From positions 1-45,418 of the forward strand of contig JAFXQM010000009.1 in NCBI GenBank assembly GCA_017527075.1: DNA of 45,418 nt, given 5' to 3'. The notes under the pieces were generated by a model. It saw only the letters and a program-made list of their open reading frames with translations, ran no database searches and had not been told where the DNA came from. This document shows positions 33,803-42,842 of the stretch, one piece after another. Position numbers and translations under genes: made by a program. Position 1 is the stretch's first letter, and each line of letters starts with the position of its first letter. The stretch is from Selenomonadaceae bacterium. GTDB taxonomy: Bacteria; Bacillota; Negativicutes; Selenomonadales; Selenomonadaceae.

Positions 33803-34201
33803 TTAATTCGTTAAATCTTTCAAGGTGATTCCGAAAAAAAATTCGCGCGTCATCCGATTGAACTTTTCCCACATCGGCAGCGTCTTGCAAAAATTTTTTC
33901 TCTCGCACGGCGCGGCTCCCTCCTGCAAGCACGAAACGACGGCGAGCGTCCCCTCCGTGACTTCCAAAATTTCTCCGACCGTATATTCTTCGGGGCGGCG
34001 AGTCAGTTTGTATCCGCCGCCTTTGCCGCGCAGTCCTTGCAAAAAATTTTTCTGCACCAGCGACTTCAAAATGAGTTCCAAATATTTTTTTGAAATGCCC
34101 TGACGACCGGCAATTTCCTCCAGCGGAATAAATTTTTCCGAATCTTGTTCGGCAAGGTCAATCATCACTCGCAGCGCGTATCTGCCCCGCGTTGAAATCA
34201 T
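33803..34201 (-). CDS. Rrf2-family regulator, CymR/IscR-like
   Basis: 132 residues. Winged helix ISTRGRYALRVMIDLAEQ and GRQGISKKYLELILKSL, then Cys91, Cys99 and Cys105 (SCLQEGAAPCERKNFC), which could bind an iron-sulfur cluster. It is divergent from cysK and the O-acetylhomoserine sulfhydrylase gene, which makes a CymR-like cysteine-responsive repressor the best guess. ATG at 34201 behind GGAGGTG; the longer open frame upstream lacks support. Confidence 0.9.
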   Translation of the reverse strand: MISTRGRYALRVMIDLAEQDSEKFIPLEEIAGRQGISKKYLELILKSLVQKNFLQGLRGKGGGYKLTRRPEEYTVGEILEVTEGTLAVVSCLQEGAAPCERKNFCKTLPMWEKFNRMTREFFFGITLKDLTN

Positions 34202-34226
34202 TTCGCTCACCTCCGTTCGTGAATTC

Positions 34227-34255
34227 ATTATATTAAAAGAGTTATCCGTTTGCAA
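34227..34255 (-). promoter_or_regulatory. Promoter of the Rrf2 regulator
   Basis: Minus strand: TTGCAA (34255-34250), 17-base spacer, TATAAT (34232-34227). It faces away from the cysK promoter about 20 bases away. Confidence 0.8.
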
Positions 34256-34275
34256 GGCAAAAAGTCAATTACCCA

Positions 34276-34304
34276 TTGACAGAATAGGTTTTACATTGTA
34301 TCAT
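34276..34304 (+). promoter_or_regulatory. Promoter of cysK
   Basis: TTGACA (34276-34281), 17-base spacer, TATCAT (34299-34304). The compact divergent arrangement would let one regulator control both genes. Confidence 0.8.
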
Positions 34305-34336
34305 GGCGGCAATTTTGATTTAAGGAGGCTCTTGAC

Positions 34337-35266
34337 GTGAAAAAAATTTACAGCAGCGTCACGGAACTCATCGGCAACACTCCGTTGCTTGACGCGAAAA
34401 ATTTTGCCGACAAAATCGGCTTCGACGGAAAACTTTTGGTCAAGCTGGAATATTTCAACCCCGCCGGCTCCGTCAAAGACCGAATCGCCAAGGCGATGAT
34501 TGAGACCGCCGAGCGCGAGGGCAAGCTCAAAAAAAATTCCGTGATAATCGAGCCGACGAGCGGCAACACCGGCATTGGGCTGGCGAGCTGCGCGGCCGCC
34601 AAAGGTTATCGCGCGATTTTCACGATGCCTGAGACCATGAGCGTCGAGCGTCGCCAACTGCTCCAAGCTTACGGCGCGGAAATTGTTCTGACCGAGGGCG
34701 CGGCGGGCATGAAGGGCGCGATTGCCAAGGCGGAGGAACTCGCCAAGGAAATTCCCGACTCGTTCATCCCGTCGCAGTTCACCAATCCCGCAAACCCCGC
34801 GGCGCACGTGGCGACGACCGGCCCCGAAATTTGGAACGACACGGAAGGCGCGGTTGAAGTTTTCGTGGCGGGCGTGGGCACCGGCGGAACTCTCAGCGGC
34901 GTCGGAAAATTTTTGAAGTCAAAAAATCCCGCCGTCAAAGTCGTCGCCGTCGAGCCGAAGACTTCGCCCGTGCTCTCCGAGGGCAAGGCGGGCGCGCACA
35001 AGATTCAGGGAATCGGCGCGGGCTTCGTCCCCGAAACTCTGGACACGAAAATTTACGACGCGATTGTCCCCGTCGCCAACGAGGACGCGTTCAAGTTCGG
35101 CAGAGAATTTGCGCGGGCGGAAGGTGTGCTCGTCGGAATTTCTTCGGGCGCGGCTCTGGCGGCGGCCTTTGAACTTTCCAAGCGCGCGGACTTCGAGGGA
35201 AAAATTTTCGTCGTGCTCTTGCCCGACACAGGCGACCGTTATCTTTCCACCGACCTGTTCAAATGA
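34337..35266 (+). CDS. cysK: Cysteine synthase A
   Basis: 309 residues. Pyridoxal-phosphate lysine in NPAGSVKDRIA, then EPTSGNTGIGLA, TMPETMSVERRQLL, GVGTGGTLSGVG and GISSGAALAAA, all diagnostic. It makes cysteine from O-acetylserine and sulfide. GTG start behind AAGGAGG. It is divergent from the Rrf2 regulator and followed, beyond a repeat, by the sulfhydrylase gene. Confidence 0.96.
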   Translation: MKKIYSSVTELIGNTPLLDAKNFADKIGFDGKLLVKLEYFNPAGSVKDRIAKAMIETAEREGKLKKNSVIIEPTSGNTGIGLASCAAAKGYRAIFTMPETMSVERRQLLQAYGAEIVLTEGAAGMKGAIAKAEELAKEIPDSFIPSQFTNPANPAAHVATTGPEIWNDTEGAVEVFVAGVGTGGTLSGVGKFLKSKNPAVKVVAVEPKTSPVLSEGKAGAHKIQGIGAGFVPETLDTKIYDAIVPVANEDAFKFGREFARAEGVLVGISSGAALAAAFELSKRADFEGKIFVVLLPDTGDRYLSTDLFK

Positions 35267-35272
35267 ATCTGC

Positions 35273-35456
35273 GCGAAGTTTTATTGAGGCCGTCAAGGAT
35301 GACGGCCGCGCCGCGTCTGACGCCGTGATGGCGTCATCCGGCGCACACCGGGCACGGGTTATCCGAAACTCCGAATCATGAGCGACCACCGCCCCTGCGA
35401 GGTGTCCTTTCTTTTGCATACTTTTCTTTGGACAAGCAAAGAAAAGTATGATTCAA
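35273..35456 (-). repeat. Dispersed hairpin repeat, copy B
   Basis: Reverse-orientation copy of the element at 23011-23195. It has a perfect 13-bp stem (CATACTTTTCTTT, loop GGACAAGC, AAAGAAAAGTATG at 35417-35450). Stem bases differ from copy A in a compensated way. The outer end carries GGCCGTC...GACGGCC. It fills most of the 303-base gap between cysK and the sulfhydrylase gene; a further small stem (CTCTT/AAGAG, 35523-35543) lies before the next ribosome binding site. Confidence 0.8.
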
Positions 35457-35569
35457 CAGACAAAAAATTTTTTACGCTCAATCAAAGCGACGAGCCGAAT
35501 CGTCGACGAAAAATTCTGCGTGCCCACTCTTTTGAAGAGCGGGAAAAAGTTTTAAGTGAGGTTTTTAAA

Positions 35570-36859
35570 ATGGCTGAACGCAAATATAAATTCGAGACTC
35601 TCCAACTGCACGTCGGGCAGGAACAGGCCGACCCCGTCACGGGTGCGCGCGCCGTCCCGATTTACCAGACGACTTCTTACGTCTTCAACGACTGCCAACA
35701 CGCGGCGGATTTGTTCGCGCTCAAGACTGCCGGCAACATTTACGGGCGGCTGACAAATCCCACGCAAGAAATTTTCGAGAAGAGAATCGCGGCTCTTGAG
35801 GGCGGCTCAGCGGCTCTGGCTGTGGCGAGCGGCGCGGCTGCCGTCACTTACGTCGCCCAAGCTCTCGTTCACCAAGGTCAACACATCGTCGCGGCCACGA
35901 CCATTTACGGCGGCACGTTCAATCTTTTCGAACACACGCTGCCCGACTTCGGAATCGAAACGACTTTCGTTGACCCGACCAAGGGCGTTGAAGTTTTCGA
36001 GGCGGCGATTAAGGACAACACGCGCATGGTTTTCATCGAGTCCGTCGGCAACCCCAACGCCACGCTCATTGACATTCAAGCCGTCGCCGACATTGCTCAC
36101 CGCCACAAAATTCCGCTCGTCATCGACAACACATTTGCCACGCCCTATCAGATTCGTCCGTTCGAATTCGGCGCGGATATCGTCGTCCACAGCGCGACAA
36201 AATTTATCGGCGGACACGGCACGACACTCGGCGGCGTTATCGTCGAGAGCGGCAACTTTGACTGGGAGGCTTCGGGAAAGTTCCCGCAGCTCGTCGCGCC
36301 CAACCCCAGTTATCACGGCGTCAGCTTTTACAAGGCACTCGGCGCGGCGGCGTTCGTCACTTACATTCGCGCGCTCCTCCTTCGCGACACGGGCGCGGCA
36401 ATTTCTCCGCTCAGCGCGTTCATCCTCCTGCAGGGCGTCGAGACTCTTTCCTTGCGCGTCGAACGCCACGTCGAGAACGCTCTGAAGGTCGTCGACTTCC
36501 TCGCCAAGCACCCAAAGGTTGACAAGGTTAATCACCCCGCGCAGGTCAATCACCCCGACCACGCCCTTTACAAAAAATATTTCCCGAACGGCGGCATTTC
36601 CATTTTCACGTTCGAGATTAAGGGCGGCGCGGCTGCCGCTCAGAAATTTATCGACAGCCTGAAAGTTTTCTCGTTGCTCGCCAACGTCGCCGACGTCAAG
36701 TCGCTGGTGATTCATCCCGCGTCGACCACGCATTCGCAGATGACCGAAGATGAGCTGCGCGCCTCGGGTATCACGCCCGCCACGATTCGCCTGTCCATCG
36801 GCACCGAGCACATCGACGACATTATCGCCGACCTCGCCGAAGCTTTCGACGCAATTTAA
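35570..36859 (+). CDS. O-acetylhomoserine sulfhydrylase
   Basis: 429 residues of the Cys/Met-metabolism PLP family: HVGQEQADPVTGARAVPIYQ, YGRLTNPTQEIFEKRIAALEGG, GNPNATLIDI, VIDNTFATPYQ and the PLP lysine in SATKFIGGHGTTLGG. C-terminal HPASTTHSQMTEDEL is typical of the sulfhydrylases. It makes homocysteine from O-acetylhomoserine and sulfide. ATG at 35570 follows AAGTGAGG; the open frame extends to 35378 only through the hairpin repeat. It probably shares cysK control. Confidence 0.94.
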   Translation: MAERKYKFETLQLHVGQEQADPVTGARAVPIYQTTSYVFNDCQHAADLFALKTAGNIYGRLTNPTQEIFEKRIAALEGGSAALAVASGAAAVTYVAQALVHQGQHIVAATTIYGGTFNLFEHTLPDFGIETTFVDPTKGVEVFEAAIKDNTRMVFIESVGNPNATLIDIQAVADIAHRHKIPLVIDNTFATPYQIRPFEFGADIVVHSATKFIGGHGTTLGGVIVESGNFDWEASGKFPQLVAPNPSYHGVSFYKALGAAAFVTYIRALLLRDTGAAISPLSAFILLQGVETLSLRVERHVENALKVVDFLAKHPKVDKVNHPAQVNHPDHALYKKYFPNGGISIFTFEIKGGAAAAQKFIDSLKVFSLLANVADVKSLVIHPASTTHSQMTEDELRASGITPATIRLSIGTEHIDDIIADLAEAFDAI

Positions 36860-36888
36860 TACGTGGAACTTTTCCTTTACGAAAAAAA

Positions 36889-36920
36889 CCCGCCGCTCTT
36901 TCGAGTGACGGATTTTTTTT
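36889..36920 (+). terminator. Terminator after the sulfhydrylase gene
   Basis: CCGCCGCTC and GAGTGACGG pair imperfectly around TTTC, followed by nine T. Confidence 0.65.
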
Positions 36921-36959
36921 TGAAAAATTACACGGCTTGGAGGTCAAGCTTACCCGTGC

Positions 36960-37035
36960 CGCTCATGCCCGCTGAAGAAAACGTCACGCTCATTACGCGA
37001 GCGGGGGGCGTCCATGACGGCTTCAAAATTTGTCG
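36960..37035 (+). repeat. Dispersed repeat, partial copy C
   Basis: Shares the right half of copy A (TGCCCGCTGAA, CGTCACGCTCATTACGCG, GCGGGG, CGTCCAT, GACGGC) but lacks the AAGAAAAGT hairpin half. It lies between two convergent genes. Confidence 0.65.
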
Positions 37036-37040
37036 CGCAA

Positions 37041-37076
37041 AAAAAAAACTCCTCGCGAGAGGAGTTTTATTTTTTT
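37041..37076. terminator. Bidirectional terminator
   Basis: AAAACTCCTC (37045-37054) pairs perfectly with GAGGAGTTTT (37059-37068) around GCGA, with A-run and T-run on either side. It overlaps the stop codon of the minus-strand deacetylase gene. Confidence 0.85.
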
Positions 37077-37861
37077 GTCCAGCCGAATTCTTCAAAGCTC
37101 TGTCGCCAGGCAATTCGTTCGTAAAAATCTTTCATGGTGTTCTGCGCCGTGTTGAAAATCGGAACGCGCTCAAGTGCAAAAAAATTGCTGCCGCAGTCGA
37201 CGACGCCGTATTTAATCGTGAACGCGCCCTTGTAGCCGGCGTCCTGCGCGATGCCCGCAATGTGCAAGTTGTAAGTGCCGGTCGGGTAAGCGAGGAACTC
37301 AATCGGGTGACCGAGATTTTCTTCGAGCAAATTTTTTGAATTCAAAAGTTCGGAGCGGATTTCGTCGTCGGGCAATTCTTCAAGCTTGGGGTGCGTGAAC
37401 GTGTGCGACTCAATCGTCACGCCGTTGGCTTCCATCTCTTTGAGCTGCTCCCACGTCATGTAACCGGGGTAAACGCTCGTGAAGGACGGAATGATAAAAA
37501 TCGTCGCGTGAAGATTGTACTTCTTGAGAATGGGGAAAGCGTTCGTGTAGTTGTCGATATATCCGTCGTCGAAGGTGATGAGCACGGGCTTGGGCGGCAA
37601 CTCAATCTCGCCGTTGATTCCCGCGTAAAGTTCGTCGGGCGTTATCGTAATGCAACCGCTGTCGACGAGAAATTTCATTTGCGTATCGAAGTCGGCGGGC
37701 GACACTGAAAGCGGATTGCTCTTGTTGTCGATTTGATGATAGTTGAGCACCAAAATTTTCGGACCGTCGGCGATTGCAGAAATTTCGTCGGCGGTCTGTG
37801 CTTGAGAGTGATAAACGCCGAGCCCGAAAATAATCAGCGCGAGCAGAAAAATTTTTTTCAT
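37067..37861 (-). CDS. Exported polysaccharide deacetylase (NodB domain)
   Basis: 264 residues. Signal peptide MKKIFLLALIIFGLGVYHSQ, then a NodB fold: metal-binding TFDDGYIDN, SHTFTHPKLEEL, and YPTGTYN. Such enzymes remove acetyl groups from peptidoglycan or exopolysaccharide outside the membrane. ATG at 37861 is preferred because it gives a clean signal peptide, though no good ribosome binding site precedes it; a TTG seven codons upstream is the alternative. Confidence 0.9.
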   Translation of the reverse strand: MKKIFLLALIIFGLGVYHSQAQTADEISAIADGPKILVLNYHQIDNKSNPLSVSPADFDTQMKFLVDSGCITITPDELYAGINGEIELPPKPVLITFDDGYIDNYTNAFPILKKYNLHATIFIIPSFTSVYPGYMTWEQLKEMEANGVTIESHTFTHPKLEELPDDEIRSELLNSKNLLEENLGHPIEFLAYPTGTYNLHIAGIAQDAGYKGAFTIKYGVVDCGSNFFALERVPIFNTAQNTMKDFYERIAWRQSFEEFGWTKK

Positions 37862-37895
37862 TCCAAAATTTTTTAGGAACAAGGAAGAAGTTTTT

Positions 37896-37936
37896 CAACT
37901 CCTAACTCCTAACTCCTAACTCCTAACTCCTAACTA
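37896..37936. repeat. Heptamer tandem repeat (CTCCTAA)
   Basis: Five to six CTCCTAA units between the deacetylase and hisIE genes. Confidence 0.85.
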
Positions 37937-37938
37937 AT

Positions 37939-38637
37939 TTAGTCGGCGGGGCGTTCGCCGCTCTTGCCGGTGAACTTGTGGTAGGCACCGCCCTTGCGAC
38001 GATTGACCAGCTCCGCGAAGAGGTCTTCGGGTTTAATGCCGTGCCAAGCCAGCAGCACCAGGCAATGATACCACAGGTCGCCCATCTCGTAGAGGACTTG
38101 TTCGTTGTTGTTGTTCTTCGAGGCGATGACGGTTTCGACAGCCTCTTCGCCGACTTTCTTCAAAATTTTGTCGTGACCCATGTCGAAAAGATAATTCGTG
38201 TAAGAACCTTCGACGGGGTGACGCTGGCGGTCTTTGATGACGGAGTAAAGTTCGTAAAGGACGAGTGACAAATCTTCGGGCGGCTGGTCGATGACGGCGG
38301 GGAGATTTTTATTTTCGTCGAGCCTGCGCCCGCTGAAGCACGAGTAAGTGCCCGTGTGGCACGCGACGCCCGTTTGATGAACTTTAACCAGGAGCGTGTC
38401 GCCGTCGCAGTCGTAATAGAGAGCTTTGACTTGTTGGACGTTGCCGCTTTGTTCGCCCTTCTTCCAAAGTTTTTTGCGGCTGCGGCTGTAAAAATGCGTG
38501 TAACCCGTCTCAAGAGTTTTCTTCAGCGATTCCGCGTTCATGTAGGCGAGCATGAGAACCTGTCCGCTTTCCTCCTGAACAATCGCGGGGACGAGTCCTT
38601 GCGCGTTGAATTTAATCTTGCTGATGTCAATTTCCAT
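37939..38637 (-). CDS. hisIE: Phosphoribosyl-AMP cyclohydrolase / phosphoribosyl-ATP diphosphatase
   Basis: 232 residues. The HisI half has [30 protein letters not shown] and [16 protein letters not shown]; the HisE half has [14 protein letters not shown] and [13 protein letters not shown]. The two catalyse steps 2 and 3 of histidine synthesis. ATG at 38637 follows AAAGGAGG. No other his genes are in the window, so the cluster is either split or elsewhere. It has its own promoter. Confidence 0.95.
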   Translation of the reverse strand: MEIDISKIKFNAQGLVPAIVQEESGQVLMLAYMNAESLKKTLETGYTHFYSRSRKKLWKKGEQSGNVQQVKALYYDCDGDTLLVKVHQTGVACHTGTYSCFSGRRLDENKNLPAVIDQPPEDLSLVLYELYSVIKDRQRHPVEGSYTNYLFDMGHDKILKKVGEEAVETVIASKNNNNEQVLYEMGDLWYHCLVLLAWHGIKPEDLFAELVNRRKGGAYHKFTGKSGERPAD

Positions 38638-38662
38638 AGAAAAGGCCTCCTTTGACTCGCTC

Positions 38663-38691
38663 ATTGTAGCGAATTTCGGGAGGCAAGGCAA
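38663..38691 (-). promoter_or_regulatory. Promoter of hisIE
   Basis: Minus strand: TTGCCT (38691-38686), 17-base spacer, TACAAT (38668-38663). Confidence 0.75.
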
Positions 38692-38744
38692 GCTTTCATT
38701 GATTGAGTTAAAACCATTCATCATATCGATGAGCGCGACGAGCG

Positions 38745-39575
38745 TCATTTTAGTTCCGTCAAAAATTCTTCGAACGGCAAGCCCCAATTCCACGGCAGAT
38801 TTAATTTCTCGGCGTGCGCGATGCATTTGGCAACGAAGTCAGCGGCCTTGCGCGTCGCGTCGAATAAATTTTCTCCGTTGAGCCAGGAGGCAGCCGCCAC
38901 CGCAAAGAACGCGTCGCCCGTGCCCGAACGGTCTCCGCCGAGCCGCCGCGATGTCACCAAATTAATTTCTCCGCGGTCGAAAATAAAATTGGCAATGAGC
39001 GAGCCGTCGTCCGCGTCGAGCGTCACGCCCGTAATCACGACGCGCCCGCCGCGAGTTTTTGCCGCGATGTTCGACGCCATGGTCGCCAGCTCCGAATCAC
39101 TCACGACGCCGCCCGCAGGATACGGCACGCCCAAAAGTTCACAGGCCTCCGTCAGATTCGGCGTGATCAAGTCGGCGAACTCCAAAAGCGCGCGCAAGCC
39201 TCGGCACATTTCCCGCGTGTAAGATTTGTAAATTTTTCCGTGGTCGCCCATGACCGGGTCGATTATCACGGCGGCGGGAAAATTTTTTATGAACCGGCGA
39301 ACAATTTCAATTTGCGCGGCGGAACCGAAAAAGCCGGTGGCAATCGCGTCGAAGGACAAATTATTTTTCTGCCAGCTGTCGACGTAACGTTCCATGCGGT
39401 CGGTGTAATCGTCCAGAAAATAATTTGGAAAGCCCGTGTGCACAGAAAGCAGAGCCGTGGGCAACGGGCAGACTTGAATTTTCAGCGCGGAAATAATCGG
39501 CAACTCCACAGTCACCGAGCAACGCCCGAAGCCGCTCATGTCATTGACGAGCGCGATTTTTTTTTGCTTAATCAT
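38745..39575 (-). CDS. pdxY: Pyridoxamine/pyridoxal kinase
   Basis: 276 residues, ribokinase-like: [58 protein letters not shown], and the anion hole [13 protein letters not shown]. It phosphorylates B6 vitamers to feed PLP enzymes such as CysK and the sulfhydrylase. Its ATG overlaps the queF stop by four bases (ATGA), so it is the last gene of the minus-strand operon. Confidence 0.92.
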   Translation of the reverse strand: MIKQKKIALVNDMSGFGRCSVTVELPIISALKIQVCPLPTALLSVHTGFPNYFLDDYTDRMERYVDSWQKNNLSFDAIATGFFGSAAQIEIVRRFIKNFPAAVIIDPVMGDHGKIYKSYTREMCRGLRALLEFADLITPNLTEACELLGVPYPAGGVVSDSELATMASNIAAKTRGGRVVITGVTLDADDGSLIANFIFDRGEINLVTSRRLGGDRSGTGDAFFAVAAASWLNGENLFDATRKAADFVAKCIAHAEKLNLPWNWGLPFEEFLTELK

Positions 39576-40009
39576 TTTCTCTCAACCAAAATTTTTTTCG
39601 CGACGGCTTCAAACTCTCCGCGCCCGTAATTGACGAACGGCACGATTGAAATTCCTCCGCGAACACTGAACAGCCCCTCGACCTCCAGGTAACGCGGCTC
39701 CAAAAGTTTAATCAAGTCGTCGGCAATCGTGTTGACCACGTCCTCATGGAAAGTTCCGTGGTTGCGAAAACTCGTCAGGTACAATTTCAAACTTTTGCTC
39801 TCGACGAGTTTTTTGTCGGGGATGTAACGGATTTTAATCGTGGCGTAATCGGGCTGATGAGTTATCGGGCACAGGCAAGTGAATTCGTCGCTGGTCAGCG
39901 TCACGAAATAATTTCGCGCGGCATTTTTATTTTCTATTGCCTCCAAAAATTCGGGCGCGTAATCGTATTTGTAATCGGTGGTTTTCCCAAGGCTTTTGAG
40001 TTCAGTCAA
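39572..40009 (-). CDS. queF: NADPH-dependent preQ0 reductase QueF
   Basis: 145 residues, the short QueF type. [14 protein letters not shown] holds the catalytic cysteine region, and [21 protein letters not shown] is the family signature. It reduces 7-cyano-7-deazaguanine to preQ1 for queuosine in tRNA. TTG start behind AAAGGAG. Other que genes are not visible. Confidence 0.95.
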   Translation of the reverse strand: MTELKSLGKTTDYKYDYAPEFLEAIENKNAARNYFVTLTSDEFTCLCPITHQPDYATIKIRYIPDKKLVESKSLKLYLTSFRNHGTFHEDVVNTIADDLIKLLEPRYLEVEGLFSVRGGISIVPFVNYGRGEFEAVAKKILVERK

Positions 40010-40023
40010 TTTGAAATCTCCTT

Positions 40024-41160
40024 TTAAGCGACGCGTCGACCGTCGACAATCTGCGCGTCTGAAATTCTCTGCAGGACGTCCGAAAGTTTATAAGTTGCGT
40101 CAGCGTCAACAGCTTGCAGCCCGCGCAACTTCAGCCGAACACTCATCGGCGGGTTGTCGAGCGTGAGCATTTCGCGATTGATAATTTGCGCGGTGGAAGG
40201 GTAAACGAGACTCAGTGCGGCGTATTCGTTGCCGTCGGAGCCGCGAAATTTTTTGATGACAATCTTCGAGGCAATCGGGACGCGCCATTCAATCGTTGCG
40301 GGCAAAGTGTAATCCTCCACGCCGATAGCCGTCAGCACGTTGGAAAGATTGGAGTCGTGCCCGCAGAGGAAAGTGAATTTGCGGCCGGGCGTGTTGAGTT
40401 CGTCGGAGATGACGGCGAGCATCGGAGCGGCGAAAACTTTTGCGCCAAACGGGCGGTCGAAGTTGTTGTTAATCAGCAGGGAAGAAATTTTTGCCACGTC
40501 ACGCATTTCGTCTTCGCTGTAAGAAACTTTTCCGTCGTAATAATCCATGAGCAAACCGTCGGCGGCAAGACCAAGTTTTTCTGCGGAACCTTGAGCCTTC
40601 CACTCGGCGGCTTCACTGCGGAGTTTCATCGAATAAAAATCGTCGGGATTGAGCTTTTCGCCGCTGAGCCGTTCGACGGTCGCAATTTCCTTGCGCCTGT
40701 CGTTGAGTAATTTTTTCCAGTCGGTTTCGGCGGAAATTTTTTTCACGAGCGCGGGGTCGGTCGGCGAAAGGAAGACGCGATCCTTTTGCCCCAACGCGCG
40801 GTGATATTCAATCGGGATGTTCGCGATTGGAAATGCGCCCGCCGAAAAATATTTTGCCGTGGCGATTGTCCGCTGATATGAATTGGCGTAGAAGCGAACC
40901 TCGCCGACGGACGGCAGAGCATTTTTCGGGAAGAGACCTTGCGCCCTGAGCTGCGCCTCGAAGTATTGACCCATGAGCGTTTCCATTTCGCCGCCGCGCA
41001 GAGTCAAAAGCCCGCGGTCGTCGCCCGCCTTGAGTGAGTAGCGCAGGTTGTGCCGGCTGACCACGACGACTTGTTCAAGCTGATAATCTGCGGCGTGCGC
41101 GACGGAGAAAAAAGTTATCGCGACAAAAAAAATCGTCACGAACGAAAAAATTTTTTTCAC
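40024..41160 (-). CDS. Exported histidine acid phosphatase
   Basis: 378 residues. Signal peptide ([22 protein letters not shown]), then the active-site Arg36-His37-Asn38-Leu39-Arg40 ([13 protein letters not shown]) and the C-terminal catalytic HD in [11 protein letters not shown]. The RHNLR variant resembles periplasmic glucose-1-phosphatase (Agp) and phytases. It probably releases phosphate from sugar phosphates or phytate outside the membrane. GTG start behind GGAGG, 12 bases after tsaD. Confidence 0.9.
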   Translation of the reverse strand: MKKIFSFVTIFFVAITFFSVAHAADYQLEQVVVVSRHNLRYSLKAGDDRGLLTLRGGEMETLMGQYFEAQLRAQGLFPKNALPSVGEVRFYANSYQRTIATAKYFSAGAFPIANIPIEYHRALGQKDRVFLSPTDPALVKKISAETDWKKLLNDRRKEIATVERLSGEKLNPDDFYSMKLRSEAAEWKAQGSAEKLGLAADGLLMDYYDGKVSYSEDEMRDVAKISSLLINNNFDRPFGAKVFAAPMLAVISDELNTPGRKFTFLCGHDSNLSNVLTAIGVEDYTLPATIEWRVPIASKIVIKKFRGSDGNEYAALSLVYPSTAQIINREMLTLDNPPMSVRLKLRGLQAVDADATYKLSDVLQRISDAQIVDGRRVA

Positions 41161-41172
41161 GTGAAGTCCTCC

Positions 41173-42177
41173 TCACAATCTGAGATTCGGGACGGCGTTG
41201 AGCGTTGCGTCGGCGAAATTTTTTTCCAGCGACTGATAAAATCCGCGGCAGGCAATCATGGCGGCGTTGTCCGTGCAAAGAATTTTCGTCGGGTAAAAAA
41301 ATTTAAATCCGCGCCGAGTGCAAGCCGCCCGCAAAGTTTTTTCCAGCGACGAGTTCGCCGCCACTCCTCCCGCCAAAACAATTTTGTCGAGCTTGAACTC
41401 CTCCGCCGCCGCCAAAGTTTTTTCCGCCAGCGTGTCGACGACGGTCTTTTGGAAACTCGCCGCCACGTCCGCCGAATTAATTTCCTCGCCCTTCATCTGC
41501 GCGCTGTTCAAAAAATTCAAAACCGCCGACTTGAGTCCGCTGAAGCTGAAGTCATAACCCGCGACCTTCGGGTGCGGAAAAGTTACGGCGTTCGCGTTGC
41601 CGAGTTTCGCCAGCTTATCAATTTCGGGGCCGCCGGGGTAGGGCAAGCCCATGACGCGCGCGATTTTGTCGAAGGCCTCGCCCGCCGCATCGTCGCGAGA
41701 CTGACCGAGCAACTCGAAGCGATTGTAATCCGTCATCCGAATCAGCGCGGTGTGTCCGCCCGACACGACCAGCGACAGGAACGGCGGCTCAAGTTCGGGC
41801 GCGCTCAAAAAATTCGCGAAGATGTGTCCTTCCAAGTGATTGACGGCGACGAGCGGAATTTTCAGCGCGTAAGCCAGAGACTTCGCCGCCGACAGCCCGA
41901 CGAGCAACGCGCCCGCCAGCCCCGGCCCGAACGTCACGGCGATTTGATTTATCTCGCGCAGGTCGACGCCCGCCACCGCGATTGCCTCGTCGATGACCGG
42001 CATGATGTTGACGATGTGTTTGCGCGAAGCAATTTCCGGCACGACCCCGCCGAATTTTCTGTGCAGAGGAATTTGCGTCGAGATGATGTTCGACAGGAGC
42101 TCGCGCCCGCCGCGCAACACCGCCGCCGCAGTTTCGTCGCAGCTCGTTTCGATTCCCAGCGTCAAAGTTTTATCCAT
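41173..42177 (-). CDS. tsaD: tRNA t6A37 threonylcarbamoyltransferase TsaD
   Basis: 334 residues. TLGIETSCDETAAAVL, the metal-binding HLEGHIFA, VSGGHTALI and GGVAANSSLEKTLR are diagnostic. With TsaB and TsaE it adds threonylcarbamoyl to A37 of tRNAs reading ANN codons. ATG at 42177 follows GAGG and overlaps the trmB end by eight bases. Confidence 0.97.
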   Translation of the reverse strand: MDKTLTLGIETSCDETAAAVLRGGRELLSNIISTQIPLHRKFGGVVPEIASRKHIVNIMPVIDEAIAVAGVDLREINQIAVTFGPGLAGALLVGLSAAKSLAYALKIPLVAVNHLEGHIFANFLSAPELEPPFLSLVVSGGHTALIRMTDYNRFELLGQSRDDAAGEAFDKIARVMGLPYPGGPEIDKLAKLGNANAVTFPHPKVAGYDFSFSGLKSAVLNFLNSAQMKGEEINSADVAASFQKTVVDTLAEKTLAAAEEFKLDKIVLAGGVAANSSLEKTLRAACTRRGFKFFYPTKILCTDNAAMIACRGFYQSLEKNFADATLNAVPNLRL

Positions 42178-42799
42178 TTGCGAACCTCGCGATACAAAAA
42201 TTAATCGGGACACCCGCCGCGCTGAATTTATTCTCGTACTCCGTGCGAATATTTTCGGGCGGCTCGGCGGCGTGCAGGTCGTTGGTCACGTCGCGGACCT
42301 CAAGACCCGCCAGCGCGAATTGCTCCAGAGAAAAATCGAACAGCCCGCGATTGTCCGTCTTGAAAAAAATTTCTCCGTCGGGCTTCAAAATTTTTCTGTA
42401 CAGCTCCAAAAATCTCGCGTGAGTCAATCGGCGTTTGGCGTGGCGTTTCTTCGGCCAAGGGTCGCAGAAATTTATGTAAAGCCTGTCGACTTCGTGCGCG
42501 GAAAAAATTTCTGTGATGTTCTCCACGTCGAAGACAATCAGCCGAACGTTGCCCAGATTTTTTTCGCGAACCTTGCGCGCCGCCGCCAAGACGCAAGTCG
42601 CCTCGACCTCCAGCCCGACGAAATTTATCTGCGGGTTGCGCTCGGCGATTTGCGTTATGAAGTCGCCCTTGCCCGTGCCCAGTTCGACGTGAAGTTCGCG
42701 CGACGAATCTTTGACAATCGGTTGAACTTCGCCGCGCGTTACGAAGTCCGTGAAGCTTTGAAGTTTTTCATCAATATGAGGCTTTCTCCTCAGGCGCAA
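42170..42799 (-). CDS. trmB: tRNA (guanine-N7-)-methyltransferase TrmB
   Basis: 209 residues. SAM motif VELGTGKGDFI, DPWPKKRHAKRRL and the C-terminal TEYENKF are diagnostic for TrmB, which makes m7G46. TTG start behind CGGAGG. Third gene of the minus-strand tRNA modification operon. Confidence 0.96.
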   Translation of the reverse strand: MRLRRKPHIDEKLQSFTDFVTRGEVQPIVKDSSRELHVELGTGKGDFITQIAERNPQINFVGLEVEATCVLAAARKVREKNLGNVRLIVFDVENITEIFSAHEVDRLYINFCDPWPKKRHAKRRLTHARFLELYRKILKPDGEIFFKTDNRGLFDFSLEQFALAGLEVRDVTNDLHAAEPPENIRTEYENKFSAAGVPINFCIARFANG

Positions 42800-42842
42800 A
42801 AGTATTCCTCCGTTTCTTTTTTATGTTTTGCTTCGGCGCGAT

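Noticed and set aside
35378..35569. N-terminal extension of the sulfhydrylase
   Set aside because: It is encoded by the hairpin repeat; homology begins at 35570, where a ribosome binding site is present.
37872..37900. TTGAAA-17-TAAAAA as promoter of the deacetylase
   Set aside because: The -10 would lie only about ten bases before the ATG, leaving no room for a leader; retained only as a weak possibility.
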